Source: a virus
IMG/VR virus record: IMGVR_UViG_3300000956_000066
Coordinates: 1 to 30,129 of that record
DNA length: 30,129 nt
Direction: 5' to 3' (one strand)
Positions 21,012 through 29,008 of the stretch are shown here, in pieces (positions within the stretch are counted from its first letter, which is position 1; every line of letters starts with the position of its first letter). Position numbers and translations under genes: made by a program. The notes beneath the pieces were generated by a model, which saw nothing but the letters and a program-made list of their open reading frames with translations, searched no databases and had not been told where the DNA came from.

Positions 21012-22256
21012 ATGGGCTGGAGAGACAACTACCGCGCCGCGAGCTTTCGCGGCGTTCCTTTTTTTGTTGAGTCCGCAGACAGTACTCATGGCCGACGCCA
21101 GGCAGTGCACGAGCATGCTCAACGCGATGTCCCGTACACCGAGGATCTTGGCCGCAAAGCGCGGGAGTTCTCCGTATCGGGGTACTTGATCGGCATCGAG
21201 TATCAGGCGCAGCGAGACGAACTGATCAAGGCTTGCGAAACCGCAGGCCCTGGCGTTCTGGTCCACCCGTACCGGGGCGAGATGACCGTCACCTGCCGCG
21301 GGCTCGGCGTCAGCGAGAGTTCCAGCGAAGGGGGTATGTGCGTCGTCAAGCTGACGTTCCTCGAAGCGGGGGAAGCATCGTACCCATCCGCCAAGGTCGA
21401 TACCGTCAACGCGATCAGCGCCAAGGGTAACGCGGTCACCGCGGCAGCGGAGCAAAGCTTCGTTTCGGAGTTTCTGACCACGGGCTTTCCTGCCTACGTG
21501 GCGGATTCTGCGGCAACCGGGCTCGCTGAGCTTGGCGAATTCATGGCGGCACCTGGGTTGAGCTTCGGGGGCGATCTGCAAGCGGCGTCAGATTTTTATG
21601 CCCAGGCCAAAGGACTCGCGTCTGACGCATTCGGCTTGGTGCAGCAGCCTTTGAATATGGTCAGCAGGATCACCGGTCTGTTCGGCTCGATCCGATCAGC
21701 CTTCGGCAGCAATGCTTTCAGCATGTTGACCAGCCTGTTTGATCGCTCGCCGGCCAGCTACACGGGCAGCACCGCAACACCGAGTCGCCAGCAGCAAGCC
21801 ACCAATAGCCTCGCGATGAATGCTTTGGTTCGGCAGGTGGCAGTGGCCGAAGCGGCGAAGGCCGCCGTGGTCACTCAAACGAGCACCGTCACAGCAAGTG
21901 GCGTAACACAGGTAGCAGTCACACCAACGGTTTACGACAGCTATCAGGCCGCGATCCAAGTTCGCGAGGAGCTGGTGGACCGAATCGACGCCGAGAGCGA
22001 AGCAACTCCAAACGACCAGGTTTACGTGGCCCTTTCTGACTTGCGCACGAGCGTGGTCCAGGCGGTGCCGAACCCAGAGCAAGACTTGGCCCGGATCGTT
22101 CAGTACACCCCGCGGGAAACGCTGCCGTCGCTCCTGGTGGCTTATCAGATTTATGGCGATGCCGGCCGGGCCGATGAAATTGCCGCTCGCAACGCCCCCA
22201 GGCATCCCGGCTTTTTGATGGGCGGCAATCAGTTGGAGGTTCTTGCAGATGGATGA
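21012..22256 (+). CDS. DNA circularisation / tail protein (Mu gpN-like)
   Basis: A 414-residue protein with the DNA-circularisation N-terminal domain (WRDNYRAASFRGVPFFVESADSTHGRRQAVHEHAQRDVPYTEDLG), as in Mu gpN. The rest includes a long Ala/Thr-rich helical stretch (about 245-310) and the ETLPSLLVAYQIYGDAGRADEIAARN end with the HPGFLMGG...LEVL tail. In Mu this protein links tail tube and baseplate. It sits between the tape measure and the hub gene and overlaps the latter by 8 bases. Confidence 0.9.
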   Translation: MGWRDNYRAASFRGVPFFVESADSTHGRRQAVHEHAQRDVPYTEDLGRKAREFSVSGYLIGIEYQAQRDELIKACETAGPGVLVHPYRGEMTVTCRGLGVSESSSEGGMCVVKLTFLEAGEASYPSAKVDTVNAISAKGNAVTAAAEQSFVSEFLTTGFPAYVADSAATGLAELGEFMAAPGLSFGGDLQAASDFYAQAKGLASDAFGLVQQPLNMVSRITGLFGSIRSAFGSNAFSMLTSLFDRSPASYTGSTATPSRQQQATNSLAMNALVRQVAVAEAAKAAVVTQTSTVTASGVTQVAVTPTVYDSYQAAIQVREELVDRIDAESEATPNDQVYVALSDLRTSVVQAVPNPEQDLARIVQYTPRETLPSLLVAYQIYGDAGRADEIAARNAPRHPGFLMGGNQLEVLADG

Positions 22257-23373
22257 CCTCGAACTGTTGGTCAACGGGATGAACTACTCGGGATGGACTT
22301 CGCTCGGAGTAACCCGGGCGGTTGATGCAGCAACTACGGCGTTCACCGCAACCCTGACCGAACGATGGGAGGGCAACGAAAGTTCGGCCGCCCAGGTTGA
22401 GCCCTGGCCGATTCTGCCGGGCGATGCCTGCGAAGTTCGGCTGGCTGGTTTTGCCATGGTCGTCGGCTACGTCGACATTTTTAAACCGTCCTACAGCGCC
22501 AATGACCACACCATCAACATCCAAGGCCGGGACAAAGTTGCGGACCTCGTTGACTGCAGTGCGGTGCACGCACCAGATGAGTGGAAAAACATCAACCTGC
22601 TCCGGTTCGCGCAGACCCTCGCGGCGCCCTTCGGTGTGAATGTCATTGCTGATATCGATGTGGGCGAGCCGTTTCCGGTGTGCAAGCTGCAGCAAGGCGA
22701 AACAGCTTTCAAGGCGATCGAGCGATATGCCCGCCAACGCAAAGCTTTGCTGATGCCAGACGGCGCCGGAGGACTGCTGATCACCCGGGCCGGCGTTCGG
22801 CGCGCGGCCGCTTCACTGGTGCAAGGCGAAAACATCCTCAGCGCGAGCGGAACGATTGATCACAGCCAGCGATTCAGCAGCTACCTGGTGAAAGGGCAAG
22901 CCAGCTATAGCCCGGACAGCACCGGTGAAACCGAAGCTCACATCGAAGGCGCCGTCACCGACAGCGGGATCAAGCGCTATAGGCCAATGCTGCTGGTTGC
23001 AGAGACCGGCGGCACGAGCTCAGGCCTCCAAGCTCGCGCCACATGGGAAGCCAACAGTCGGATCGGCAAAGCGGCCGCCGCGAGTGTTTCGGTTCAGGGC
23101 TGGCGCCAAAGCCCGGGCGGTCCACTTTGGGAGCCTGGTTTGTTGGTTTATGTCCGCTCGTCGTGGCTTCGTATGGACGGCTGGATGCTGATCCGGCAAG
23201 TGACCTACGAGCGGGGCGAGGACGGCACTACCGCGAAACTTGAAATTGTCAGCCCCCAGGCCTTCGACCCTGAACCGCCTGATGGGAAAGAGTCCAAAAA
23301 AGGCAAAGCCGGGAAGACCGGAAAACGGAATATCTGGGCTGAGGCCATTGGGGAAGAGGATCCGCCGAAATGA
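22249..23373 (+). CDS. Baseplate hub protein (Mu gpP-like)
   Basis: A 374-residue baseplate hub. It begins MDDLELLVNGMNYSGWTSLG and contains the hub-type motifs DKVADLVDCSA, GVNVIADIDVGEPFPVCKLQQGETAFKAIERYARQR and LLMPDGAGGLLITRAG, then the YLVKGQ...Y core. The basic tail (KGKAGKTGKR) is variable. Mu P and SfV relatives are homologous to T4 gp27. Start ATG 22249 has GGAGG nine bases upstream. It overlaps the spike gene by ATGA. Confidence 0.92.
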   Translation: MDDLELLVNGMNYSGWTSLGVTRAVDAATTAFTATLTERWEGNESSAAQVEPWPILPGDACEVRLAGFAMVVGYVDIFKPSYSANDHTINIQGRDKVADLVDCSAVHAPDEWKNINLLRFAQTLAAPFGVNVIADIDVGEPFPVCKLQQGETAFKAIERYARQRKALLMPDGAGGLLITRAGVRRAAASLVQGENILSASGTIDHSQRFSSYLVKGQASYSPDSTGETEAHIEGAVTDSGIKRYRPMLLVAETGGTSSGLQARATWEANSRIGKAAAASVSVQGWRQSPGGPLWEPGLLVYVRSSWLRMDGWMLIRQVTYERGEDGTTAKLEIVSPQAFDPEPPDGKESKKGKAGKTGKRNIWAEAIGEEDPPK

Positions 23374-23861
23374 GCGATATTTTGAACCGGGTCATGATGA
23401 TGTTCGGGCGCGGTGTTCTGCGCGGCGTGAACGACGCAGGCCCACGGCAACAGGTGCAAGTTGAATTGCTCAAGGGCGAACTGCGCGACGGCTTGGAGCA
23501 CATGCAGAACTACGGCTTTACCAGTCACCCTTTAGGGGGTGATGTGGCCGTGGCGTTTATGGGCGGTAACCGTGAGCAGGGAATTGTCCTCGTAGTTGAT
23601 GATCGCCGGTACCGCTTGGCATTGCTGCCGGGGGAAGTCGCTATCTACGACGATCAAGGAAACAAAATCGAGCTGTTGCGGGACATGGTGAAAGTTACTG
23701 CTGTGCAGAAAATTCAGATCGATGCCCCGAAGGGTGAATTTAACGTTGATGACCTCGATATCAACGGAGCGAATCTCAGGCATAACGGCAAGAATATCGG
23801 CAGCACCCACCAGCACAACGGCGTCACTGCCGGCAGTGGTAACTCGGGAGCGCCAGTCTGA
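23370..23861 (+). CDS. Baseplate assembly protein V / tail spike (Mu gp45-like)
   Basis: A 163-residue spike protein that tips the tube. An OB-fold N-terminal part (VMMMFGRGVLRGVNDAGPRQQVQVELLKGELRDGLEHMQNYGFTSHPLGG) is followed by a beta-helix-like part (KIQIDAPKGEFNVDDLDINGANL) and an apex motif THQHNG. The HxH in this position binds iron in P2 gpV-type spikes and is expected to do so here. It is coupled to gpP by ATGA. Confidence 0.92.
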   Translation: MSDILNRVMMMFGRGVLRGVNDAGPRQQVQVELLKGELRDGLEHMQNYGFTSHPLGGDVAVAFMGGNREQGIVLVVDDRRYRLALLPGEVAIYDDQGNKIELLRDMVKVTAVQKIQIDAPKGEFNVDDLDINGANLRHNGKNIGSTHQHNGVTAGSGNSGAPV

Positions 23862-24328
23862 TGGCCGATGCCGCAATGGTTATGACAGAAAATGGTGGGG
23901 CGTTGCTCGTATCCGGGTTCGACCTGGAGCGAGATGACGGTCTGGAGACGGCTGTGATCATCAGCCTTTTCACTGATCGGCGAGCCAGCCCAGAGCAGAT
24001 TCCCTCGGAGCTGCCGCAGGATGACCTGCGCGGTTACTGGGGGGACATCAGCAACGCCACGCCGTCAGACCAGACGGGTTCGTTGCTTTGGCTCCTGGCC
24101 CGCGAAAAGCAACTGCCTCAAGTTCTCGGCCGTGCGCAACAGTATTGCCGCGAGGCCCTTGCGTGGATGGTTGAGGACTTGATCGCAACGCGCATCGAGG
24201 TCACCGCGCAGTTCATTGCCCAGGGATGGATGCTGATCGCCATCGACATATTCAGGCCGACCGGCTCTGCGGTCCGCTATCAATTCAACTACGAATGGGC
24301 GGCCCAAGCCGCGAAGAGGTCTGCCTGA
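23861..24328 (+). CDS. Baseplate protein GP46
   Basis: A 155-residue protein of the phage GP46 family (T4 gp25-like role in baseplate wedge). Typical parts are LERDDGLETAVIISLFTDRRAS, DDLRGYWGD, TGSLLWLLAREKQLPQVLGRAQQYCREALAWMVEDLIA and the C-terminal beta strands. The ATG shares its first base with the gp45 stop, and its stop overlaps the gp47 start by one base. Confidence 0.92.
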   Translation: MADAAMVMTENGGALLVSGFDLERDDGLETAVIISLFTDRRASPEQIPSELPQDDLRGYWGDISNATPSDQTGSLLWLLAREKQLPQVLGRAQQYCREALAWMVEDLIATRIEVTAQFIAQGWMLIAIDIFRPTGSAVRYQFNYEWAAQAAKRSA

Positions 24329-25386
24329 TGCCATTTGCAAGACCCACATTGACCGAACTGATCACCCGAGTAATCACCGACATCAGTAGTCGGGTGACGG
24401 GCGTCGACAGCGCGGTCCTTCGACGATCTCTGCTCGGAGTTGTTGGGCAGTCCGAAGCGGGCGCCGTGCACATGCTGTACGGCTATCTCGACTGGATCGC
24501 CAAGCAGTCCATTATCGACACGGCCGAGAAAGAATATCTGGAGCGATGGGCGGCGATCTGGAAGGTGATACGTAAGACCGCTGGCTTTGCCTCCGGGCAG
24601 TACGCACTTTCCGGAACTGCTGGTGCCACCATCCTTGACGGCACGATTGTCCAGCGCCAAGACGGCGTCCAGTACAAGGTGCTCGGGGATGCCGAGTTCG
24701 GCGGCGGACCGGTGATTGTTCCCATCCTGGCGCTCGAGGCGGGGGAGGCTGGTAACTTCGACTCTGGACTGCCTATTTTTCTGCTGTCTCCGATCGCCGG
24801 CGTTCAATCCACTGGCACGACGGCCACGAAGATTGAGGGCGGCGTCGACGTCGAATCTGATGAAAGACTGCTGGCTCGACTGCTGGACAGGATCCAACAA
24901 CCTCCGCACGGCGGTGCGGATTTTGACTATGAACAGTGGGCGCTTGAGGTCGCAGGCGTAACCCGGGCTTGGGTCTACCCGCTTCAGATGGGGGCAGGCA
25001 CTGTCACTGTGCTGTTCGTGTGCGACGAAGATGTGAGCATCATTCCTTCGCCCGCAAAGGTGGCCGAAGTCCAGGCACACATCAATGCTCGCGCACCGGT
25101 GACAGCAGAAGTTTTCGTCGCAGCGCCAATCGCCGACCCGCTGGCCATGACAATCAAGCTTAAACCAAACACCACGGCTGTTCAGGACACAGTCCGCGAC
25201 GAACTGGCGGATTTGATCGACCGTGACTCTGTACCTGGTGGGCCGATTCTGATCAGCCGGCTGCGCGAGGCCGTGTCGCTGGCCGCCGGTGAGGATAACA
25301 ACGAGATCGTCACTCCAACTGCGGATGTGACACACGCCACCGGCCACATGGCAACGCTCGGGACACTCACCTTTTCCAGCCTGTAG
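24328..25386 (+). CDS. Baseplate J family protein (Mu gp47-like)
   Basis: A 352-residue baseplate wedge protein. It has the gp47/gpJ features: MPFARPTLTELITRVITDISSRV, YGYLDWIAKQSIIDTAEKEYLERWAAIW, GAGVV-type mid domain (LEAGEAGNFD), then DERLLARLLDRIQQPPHGGADFDYEQWALEVAGVTRAWVYP and the HINARAPVTAEVFVAAP region. ATG 24328 shares one base with the preceding stop; a longer open frame upstream overlaps gp46 and is not needed. Confidence 0.94.
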   Translation: MPFARPTLTELITRVITDISSRVTGVDSAVLRRSLLGVVGQSEAGAVHMLYGYLDWIAKQSIIDTAEKEYLERWAAIWKVIRKTAGFASGQYALSGTAGATILDGTIVQRQDGVQYKVLGDAEFGGGPVIVPILALEAGEAGNFDSGLPIFLLSPIAGVQSTGTTATKIEGGVDVESDERLLARLLDRIQQPPHGGADFDYEQWALEVAGVTRAWVYPLQMGAGTVTVLFVCDEDVSIIPSPAKVAEVQAHINARAPVTAEVFVAAPIADPLAMTIKLKPNTTAVQDTVRDELADLIDRDSVPGGPILISRLREAVSLAAGEDNNEIVTPTADVTHATGHMATLGTLTFSSL

Positions 25387-25394
25387 GAGGCGCA

Positions 25395-25985
25395 ATGCCA
25401 ACAGCTGCTGAATACAGGGAGCAGCTAAAAGCGCTGCTGCCGCCTGGCCAGGCCTTCCCCCGCGATCCCGGAACCACACTGCATGACTTGCTTGACGGCA
25501 TGTCGATTGAGTTGGCGCGGGTCGATGGAAGGGCGGGAGTATTGCCGAAGGAGGCAAACCCCTCGTCTACGAATGAGCTGCTTCCTGACTGGGAGCGGGT
25601 GGCAGGGCTGCCTGACAAATGTGCTGGCGTACTGGAGGAAACGCTCCAAGGGCGGAAAAACGCCTTACTGACAAAACTCACCAGTACCGGTGGCCAGTCC
25701 GCTGCTTACTTTATCGAGGTCGCCGCAGCCCTTGGCTACACGGTAACAATCGAGGTGTTCAGGCCATTCAGGGTTGGTCGCTCGCGCGTCGGTGATTCGC
25801 TCACCAACGGCGCCTGGGCTTTCACATGGTTGGTCAGGGCTCCAGAGGTATCCGTGACCAGCTTTCGAGTTGGTCAATCGGCGGTTGGCGAGCGGCTAAG
25901 AAATTGGGGCAACGACACCCTCGAATGCAAATTAAATCAATTGAAGCCCGCGCACACGGTCGCGCTCTTCGCGTATGGAGAATGA
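25395..25985 (+). CDS. Tail/baseplate protein (DUF2313, Mu gp48-like)
   Basis: A 196-residue protein of the DUF2313/YmfQ family, which connects baseplate wedge and fibre. The N-terminal EYREQLKALLPPGQAFPRDPGTTLHDLLDGMSIELARVDGRAGVL and the LPDWERVAGLPD segment are characteristic. A C-terminal duplicated FRVGRSRVGDSL / FRVGQSAVGERL pair (about 133-145 and 155-168) is clear internal repetition. A GGAGG site precedes the ATG. Confidence 0.9.
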   Translation: MPTAAEYREQLKALLPPGQAFPRDPGTTLHDLLDGMSIELARVDGRAGVLPKEANPSSTNELLPDWERVAGLPDKCAGVLEETLQGRKNALLTKLTSTGGQSAAYFIEVAAALGYTVTIEVFRPFRVGRSRVGDSLTNGAWAFTWLVRAPEVSVTSFRVGQSAVGERLRNWGNDTLECKLNQLKPAHTVALFAYGE

Positions 25986-25988
25986 CGC

Positions 25989-26945
25989 ATGCACAGAATT
26001 GACGGGCCTGGCGCCACTGTTGACAACCGATTTACGGACGGCGACCCGGTTGGCGGTGTTCAAGCCACGATCGTCACTGACGATTGGGCGAATGACGTTC
26101 AAGAAGAATTAATGAGCGTTCTAACTGCGGCCGGCATTGGCCCAGTTAAGGGCACTCAGGACCAGGTGCTGCAGGCAATCACCAGCCTCATTTCCATTGG
26201 TAATGCTAAAGTTGGTGGCGTAGTAGGCGATACGCGCAATGCTCTTATGAGCATCCCTGCTGCATCGGCGACAGGAACATTCACTGCAGATGAGATTATT
26301 GTCGCAATTGGTATCGGGGGGCGAACATATCGACTTGGCGGATTCAGCAAGACCATCAACTTAGGTGTGTCGGGCGCCGGGGGGATGGATGCTGGTACGG
26401 CTCCTGTAAATGGCTTCGTCGCACTGTATGCAATCTACAATCCGGCCACGCTCACATCAGCACTGCTTGCGGTTAATGCAACGTCCGTCGTAGCCCCTGA
26501 GGTATATGGTGGGGCAAATATGCCTTCAGGATATACCGCAAGCGCATTGGTTAGCGTCCTAGCCACCAATGCCAGTGGTCAGCTCAGGGCTGGTCAGTTT
26601 CAGATCGGTCGAAAAGTAATCCTAGACCCTGTGAGCGTGCTTTCATCTGTATTGAATACGCTGACATACACATCACTGTCCATTGCCGGGGCCGCACCCA
26701 TAAATGCGAAATTTGCGTCGTTTACCATGCAGTCTGGATCAACTGCTGCCGGTTTGGCAGTTTTTCAAATTGCATCAAATTCTAACGGTGTTGGCGCTAG
26801 ACAAGTCTCCGGCCAGTCGGTGTCTCAAATAGGTGCGCCCGCGACGAATGTTGCATTGCTGACACCTCAGACGGTATTCAGGATCAATTCGGTTAACGCG
26901 GGAACCACGTCCTTTCAGTCGTTCGTTACAGACTACAAATTTTAA
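25989..26945 (+). CDS. Tail fibre protein
   Basis: A 318-residue fibre. The N-terminal 55 residues (IDGPGATVDNRFTDGDPVGGVQATIVTDDWANDVQEEL) are the conserved baseplate-attachment part of Pseudomonas-type phage fibres. The rest is Ser/Thr/Ala/Gly-rich and beta-like, with no catalytic motif. Base composition becomes AT-richer from about 26200, consistent with a swapped receptor-binding part. It recognises the host surface, probably LPS. It follows gp48 by 3 bases. Confidence 0.83.
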   Translation: MHRIDGPGATVDNRFTDGDPVGGVQATIVTDDWANDVQEELMSVLTAAGIGPVKGTQDQVLQAITSLISIGNAKVGGVVGDTRNALMSIPAASATGTFTADEIIVAIGIGGRTYRLGGFSKTINLGVSGAGGMDAGTAPVNGFVALYAIYNPATLTSALLAVNATSVVAPEVYGGANMPSGYTASALVSVLATNASGQLRAGQFQIGRKVILDPVSVLSSVLNTLTYTSLSIAGAAPINAKFASFTMQSGSTAAGLAVFQIASNSNGVGARQVSGQSVSQIGAPATNVALLTPQTVFRINSVNAGTTSFQSFVTDYKF

Positions 26946-26958
26946 TGAGGTATTTCGA

Positions 26959-27126
26959 ATGAAGGTTAATGTTCAGTTCGCAGACAATACAAGAACCGTG
27001 ATAGTGGCATCGTTTGGCTGCCCACAGTCGGGCGAAATCCCAAACCAAGGAGTGGTTGATGACGAGTCGGACGAATACAAGGAATTTATGAACTCCTTTG
27101 TCAGTCTTGACCGACAATCAGAGTGA
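26959..27126 (+). CDS. Small protein after the tail fibre (possible fibre accessory)
   Basis: A 55-residue acidic protein (MKVNVQFADNTRTVIVASFGCPQ...NQGVVDDES, then YKEFMNSF). Short genes of this type directly follow fibre genes in Pseudomonas prophages, and the start of the protein is beta-rich. It may assist fibre assembly, but that is only positional inference. The ATG is preceded by GAGG with 10 bases between. Confidence 0.6.
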   Translation: MKVNVQFADNTRTVIVASFGCPQSGEIPNQGVVDDESDEYKEFMNSFVSLDRQSE

Positions 27127-27325
27127 TCCGATATCAGTCGCATCACCGCAATTTTTGAAGGGCCCCAGCTGGAATAAGGTTGGGTGCTGGCTGGACCGAT
27201 CAAGCGCCTTGCAGCTGAGCGGTAGAGCTATCGTGCAGTGGCGCCAGTACCGCGTCAGGAGATTGATATCGGAAACGCGAAGGTATCTGGTAGAATTCCA
27301 CAAATTTTCAATTGACTATATAAAA
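27127..27325 (+). other. 199-base gap before the acyltransferase gene
   Basis: No convincing gene. TTGATA (27263-27268) and TAGAAT (27291-27296) are promoter-like but 22 bases apart; TTGATA with TATCTG (27284-27289) gives a 15-base spacer. TTGACT at 27313-27318 is close to the ATG. A separate moron promoter is plausible but not demonstrated. Confidence 0.35.
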
Positions 27326-28516
27326 ATGCTTAAACAACAACTTTCTCGTCGCATTGAATATCTGGATGGTTTGCGAGGAGTTGCAGCGTTATTAGTTGTA
27401 TTTACCCATTTTCTGCAACTTTATACCCCGGGTGTTTTTACTCCTGATGCGTCTGTAGATCATGGCTATGAAAAGTTTATTGCAGGAACTCCACTTAATC
27501 TTCTGTTTCACGGTAAGTTTTGGGTTGCCGTGTTCTTTGTTTTGAGTGGGTTTGTTCTCTGTCAGCCAGGGATAAAGAACAATAGCGGAGTTCTAGCTAT
27601 AAGCTCAGCGATAAAGCGATATCCAAGACTTGCAATTCCGGCTCTTGGGTCAACCTTGTTTGCGTGGGTGGTGGGGATCATGACCCAGGCCAGGCACTAC
27701 GATGCGCTTATTCCGGTATCGCTGTCGCAACGTGCAAATCCATATGCGGATGTCGGCGGTTTTTTTGGGGCTATTTACCAGGGCGCGTACGGTGCGTTTT
27801 TTCTTGGTCAGTATAAATTGAGCCCCGTTCTTTGGACGATTGGTACTGAGCTGATTGGGTCAATACTTGTCGTCGCCTTGGTCTGGATGTTGCCGGGAGT
27901 CAGGCGTCGCATGCTTGGTTGCGCAATCATAGTCGTTGCTTTCGCGGGGCAAAACTGGATGCCAGCGTTTGCCTTAGGGATCATTGCTGCGGAGCTTGTC
28001 GACCGCAACACGATGGAAAGGCAGGCCAAAATCGTAGCCTCTGGCATCTGTTTTGTTGGTGCTATTTGGCTTGGTTCGTTTCCATACTTCGGAGATGACT
28101 CCGGGATATGGCGCTTTCTACCGCCTGCCCCAAGCAATGCTGGAATATTTTTTGCGACGCTCGGAGCCTTTCTTTTGGTGGTCGCCGTTTCACTTTCAGA
28201 AGTAGCTAAATCATTTCTTTCATCTAGTGCGATGAGATATCTAGGCGGACTGTCATTCTCTGCTTATCTCGTGCACTTTCCGATTGTGATGGCTTTTTCA
28301 TCATTTATTATTTTGCATGCTGTTAAGCACGTTTCCTACGGTGCGTCTTTGGCAATATCTCTGGCGGCAACTTTGTTTGTTGTATGGATTTGCTCTGTTG
28401 TTTTCAAAAAGCTTTTTGACGACACGTCTGTTTCTGTTTCAAGATGGATTGGTATCAAAGCCAGCAAGCTGATAAACGCTTCAAAGCTCTCACCTAAAGA
28501 AGTGGAGCATACGTAA
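27326..28516 (+). CDS. Acyltransferase 3 family (OafA-like) membrane protein, serotype conversion candidate
   Basis: A 396-residue integral membrane acyltransferase. It shows the family signature IEYLDGLRGVAALLVVFTHF with the presumed catalytic His, then FWVAVFFVLSGFVL and near the end YLGGLSFSAYLVHFPIVM, among about ten hydrophobic segments. Such proteins O-acetylate surface polysaccharide, and in prophages they often change O-antigen so related phages no longer bind. The start ATG 27326 lacks a good ribosome site; the longer upstream frame reads through non-protein-like sequence. The gene is AT-richer than all neighbours, and lies between fibre and lysis genes, a usual moron site. It may have its own promoter. 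Confidence 0.9.
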   Translation: MLKQQLSRRIEYLDGLRGVAALLVVFTHFLQLYTPGVFTPDASVDHGYEKFIAGTPLNLLFHGKFWVAVFFVLSGFVLCQPGIKNNSGVLAISSAIKRYPRLAIPALGSTLFAWVVGIMTQARHYDALIPVSLSQRANPYADVGGFFGAIYQGAYGAFFLGQYKLSPVLWTIGTELIGSILVVALVWMLPGVRRRMLGCAIIVVAFAGQNWMPAFALGIIAAELVDRNTMERQAKIVASGICFVGAIWLGSFPYFGDDSGIWRFLPPAPSNAGIFFATLGAFLLVVAVSLSEVAKSFLSSSAMRYLGGLSFSAYLVHFPIVMAFSSFIILHAVKHVSYGASLAISLAATLFVVWICSVVFKKLFDDTSVSVSRWIGIKASKLINASKLSPKEVEHT

Positions 28517-28538
28517 TTTAGAACTCAATCTGAAAAAT

Positions 28539-28567
28539 AATACCCGCCATCGTGCGGGTATTTTTTT
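28539..28567 (+). terminator. Intrinsic terminator after the acyltransferase gene
   Basis: AATACCCGC (28539-28547) pairs with GCGGGTATT (28554-28562) around loop CATCGT, followed by a T-run to 28567. It ends the acyltransferase unit. Late transcripts would need Q read-through to reach the endolysin genes, which fits an independently expressed lysogenic gene. Confidence 0.9.
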
Positions 28568-28582
28568 GCCTGGAGAAAGGTG

Positions 28583-29008
28583 ATGACTGCAACCGAAAAA
28601 GACCGGGACATCCTCGCGCGCACTTTGTGGGGTGAAGCCCGTGGTGAAAGCCTGGCCGGTCAGATCGCCGTAGCCTGGACGATACGCAACCGTGTGAACG
28701 ACGGCAAAGCAAAGTCGTGGTGGGGGGAGGGCTATGCTGGCGTGTGCCAGAAGCCGTACCAGTTCAGCTGCTGGAACAAGAACGATCCGAACTTCCCATT
28801 CCTGAGTGGTGCGAGACAGATCCCGTTCCGTGAGCTTGCTCAAGCGCGGATCGCTGCTGACCAGGTGATTGACGGCAAGGTAGAAGATCCCACCGGCGGC
28901 GCCACTCACTACTACGCGACGACCATGCCGAAGCCCCCGACCTGGACGAAGGGCGCTAAGCAGACGCTGAAGCTTGGGCATCACGTTTTCTTCAAGGACG
29001 TACCGTGA
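28583..29008 (+). CDS. Endolysin, SleB-type cell wall hydrolase
   Basis: A 141-residue peptidoglycan hydrolase of the SleB/Hydrolase_2 family. It begins TEKDRDILARTLWGEARGES, with the conserved catalytic Glu in LWGEARGE (about residue 18), and continues AVAWTIRNRVNDG, QKPYQFSCWN and the GGATHYYA segment. No signal peptide is present, so it needs the holin to reach the wall. A GGAG site precedes ATG 28583 by 7 bases. It is followed immediately by Rz. Confidence 0.9.
   Translation: MTATEKDRDILARTLWGEARGESLAGQIAVAWTIRNRVNDGKAKSWWGEGYAGVCQKPYQFSCWNKNDPNFPFLSGARQIPFRELAQARIAADQVIDGKVEDPTGGATHYYATTMPKPPTWTKGAKQTLKLGHHVFFKDVP

Noticed and set aside
24289-25557. 422-codon open frame on the - strand in the gp47 region
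   Set aside because: It spans two well-identified + strand baseplate genes and is an artefact of codon bias.
27212-27229. tRNA D-arm-like sequence AGCTGAGCGGTAGAGC before the acyltransferase gene
   Set aside because: No matching acceptor stem, anticodon arm or GGTTCGA-type T-loop follows, and the D-stem does not pair properly. Probably chance.
27098-27325. N-terminal extension of the acyltransferase to 27098
   Set aside because: The added 76 residues overlap the preceding small gene, lack any acyltransferase feature and do not resemble a signal or membrane segment. The family signature begins right after ATG 27326.
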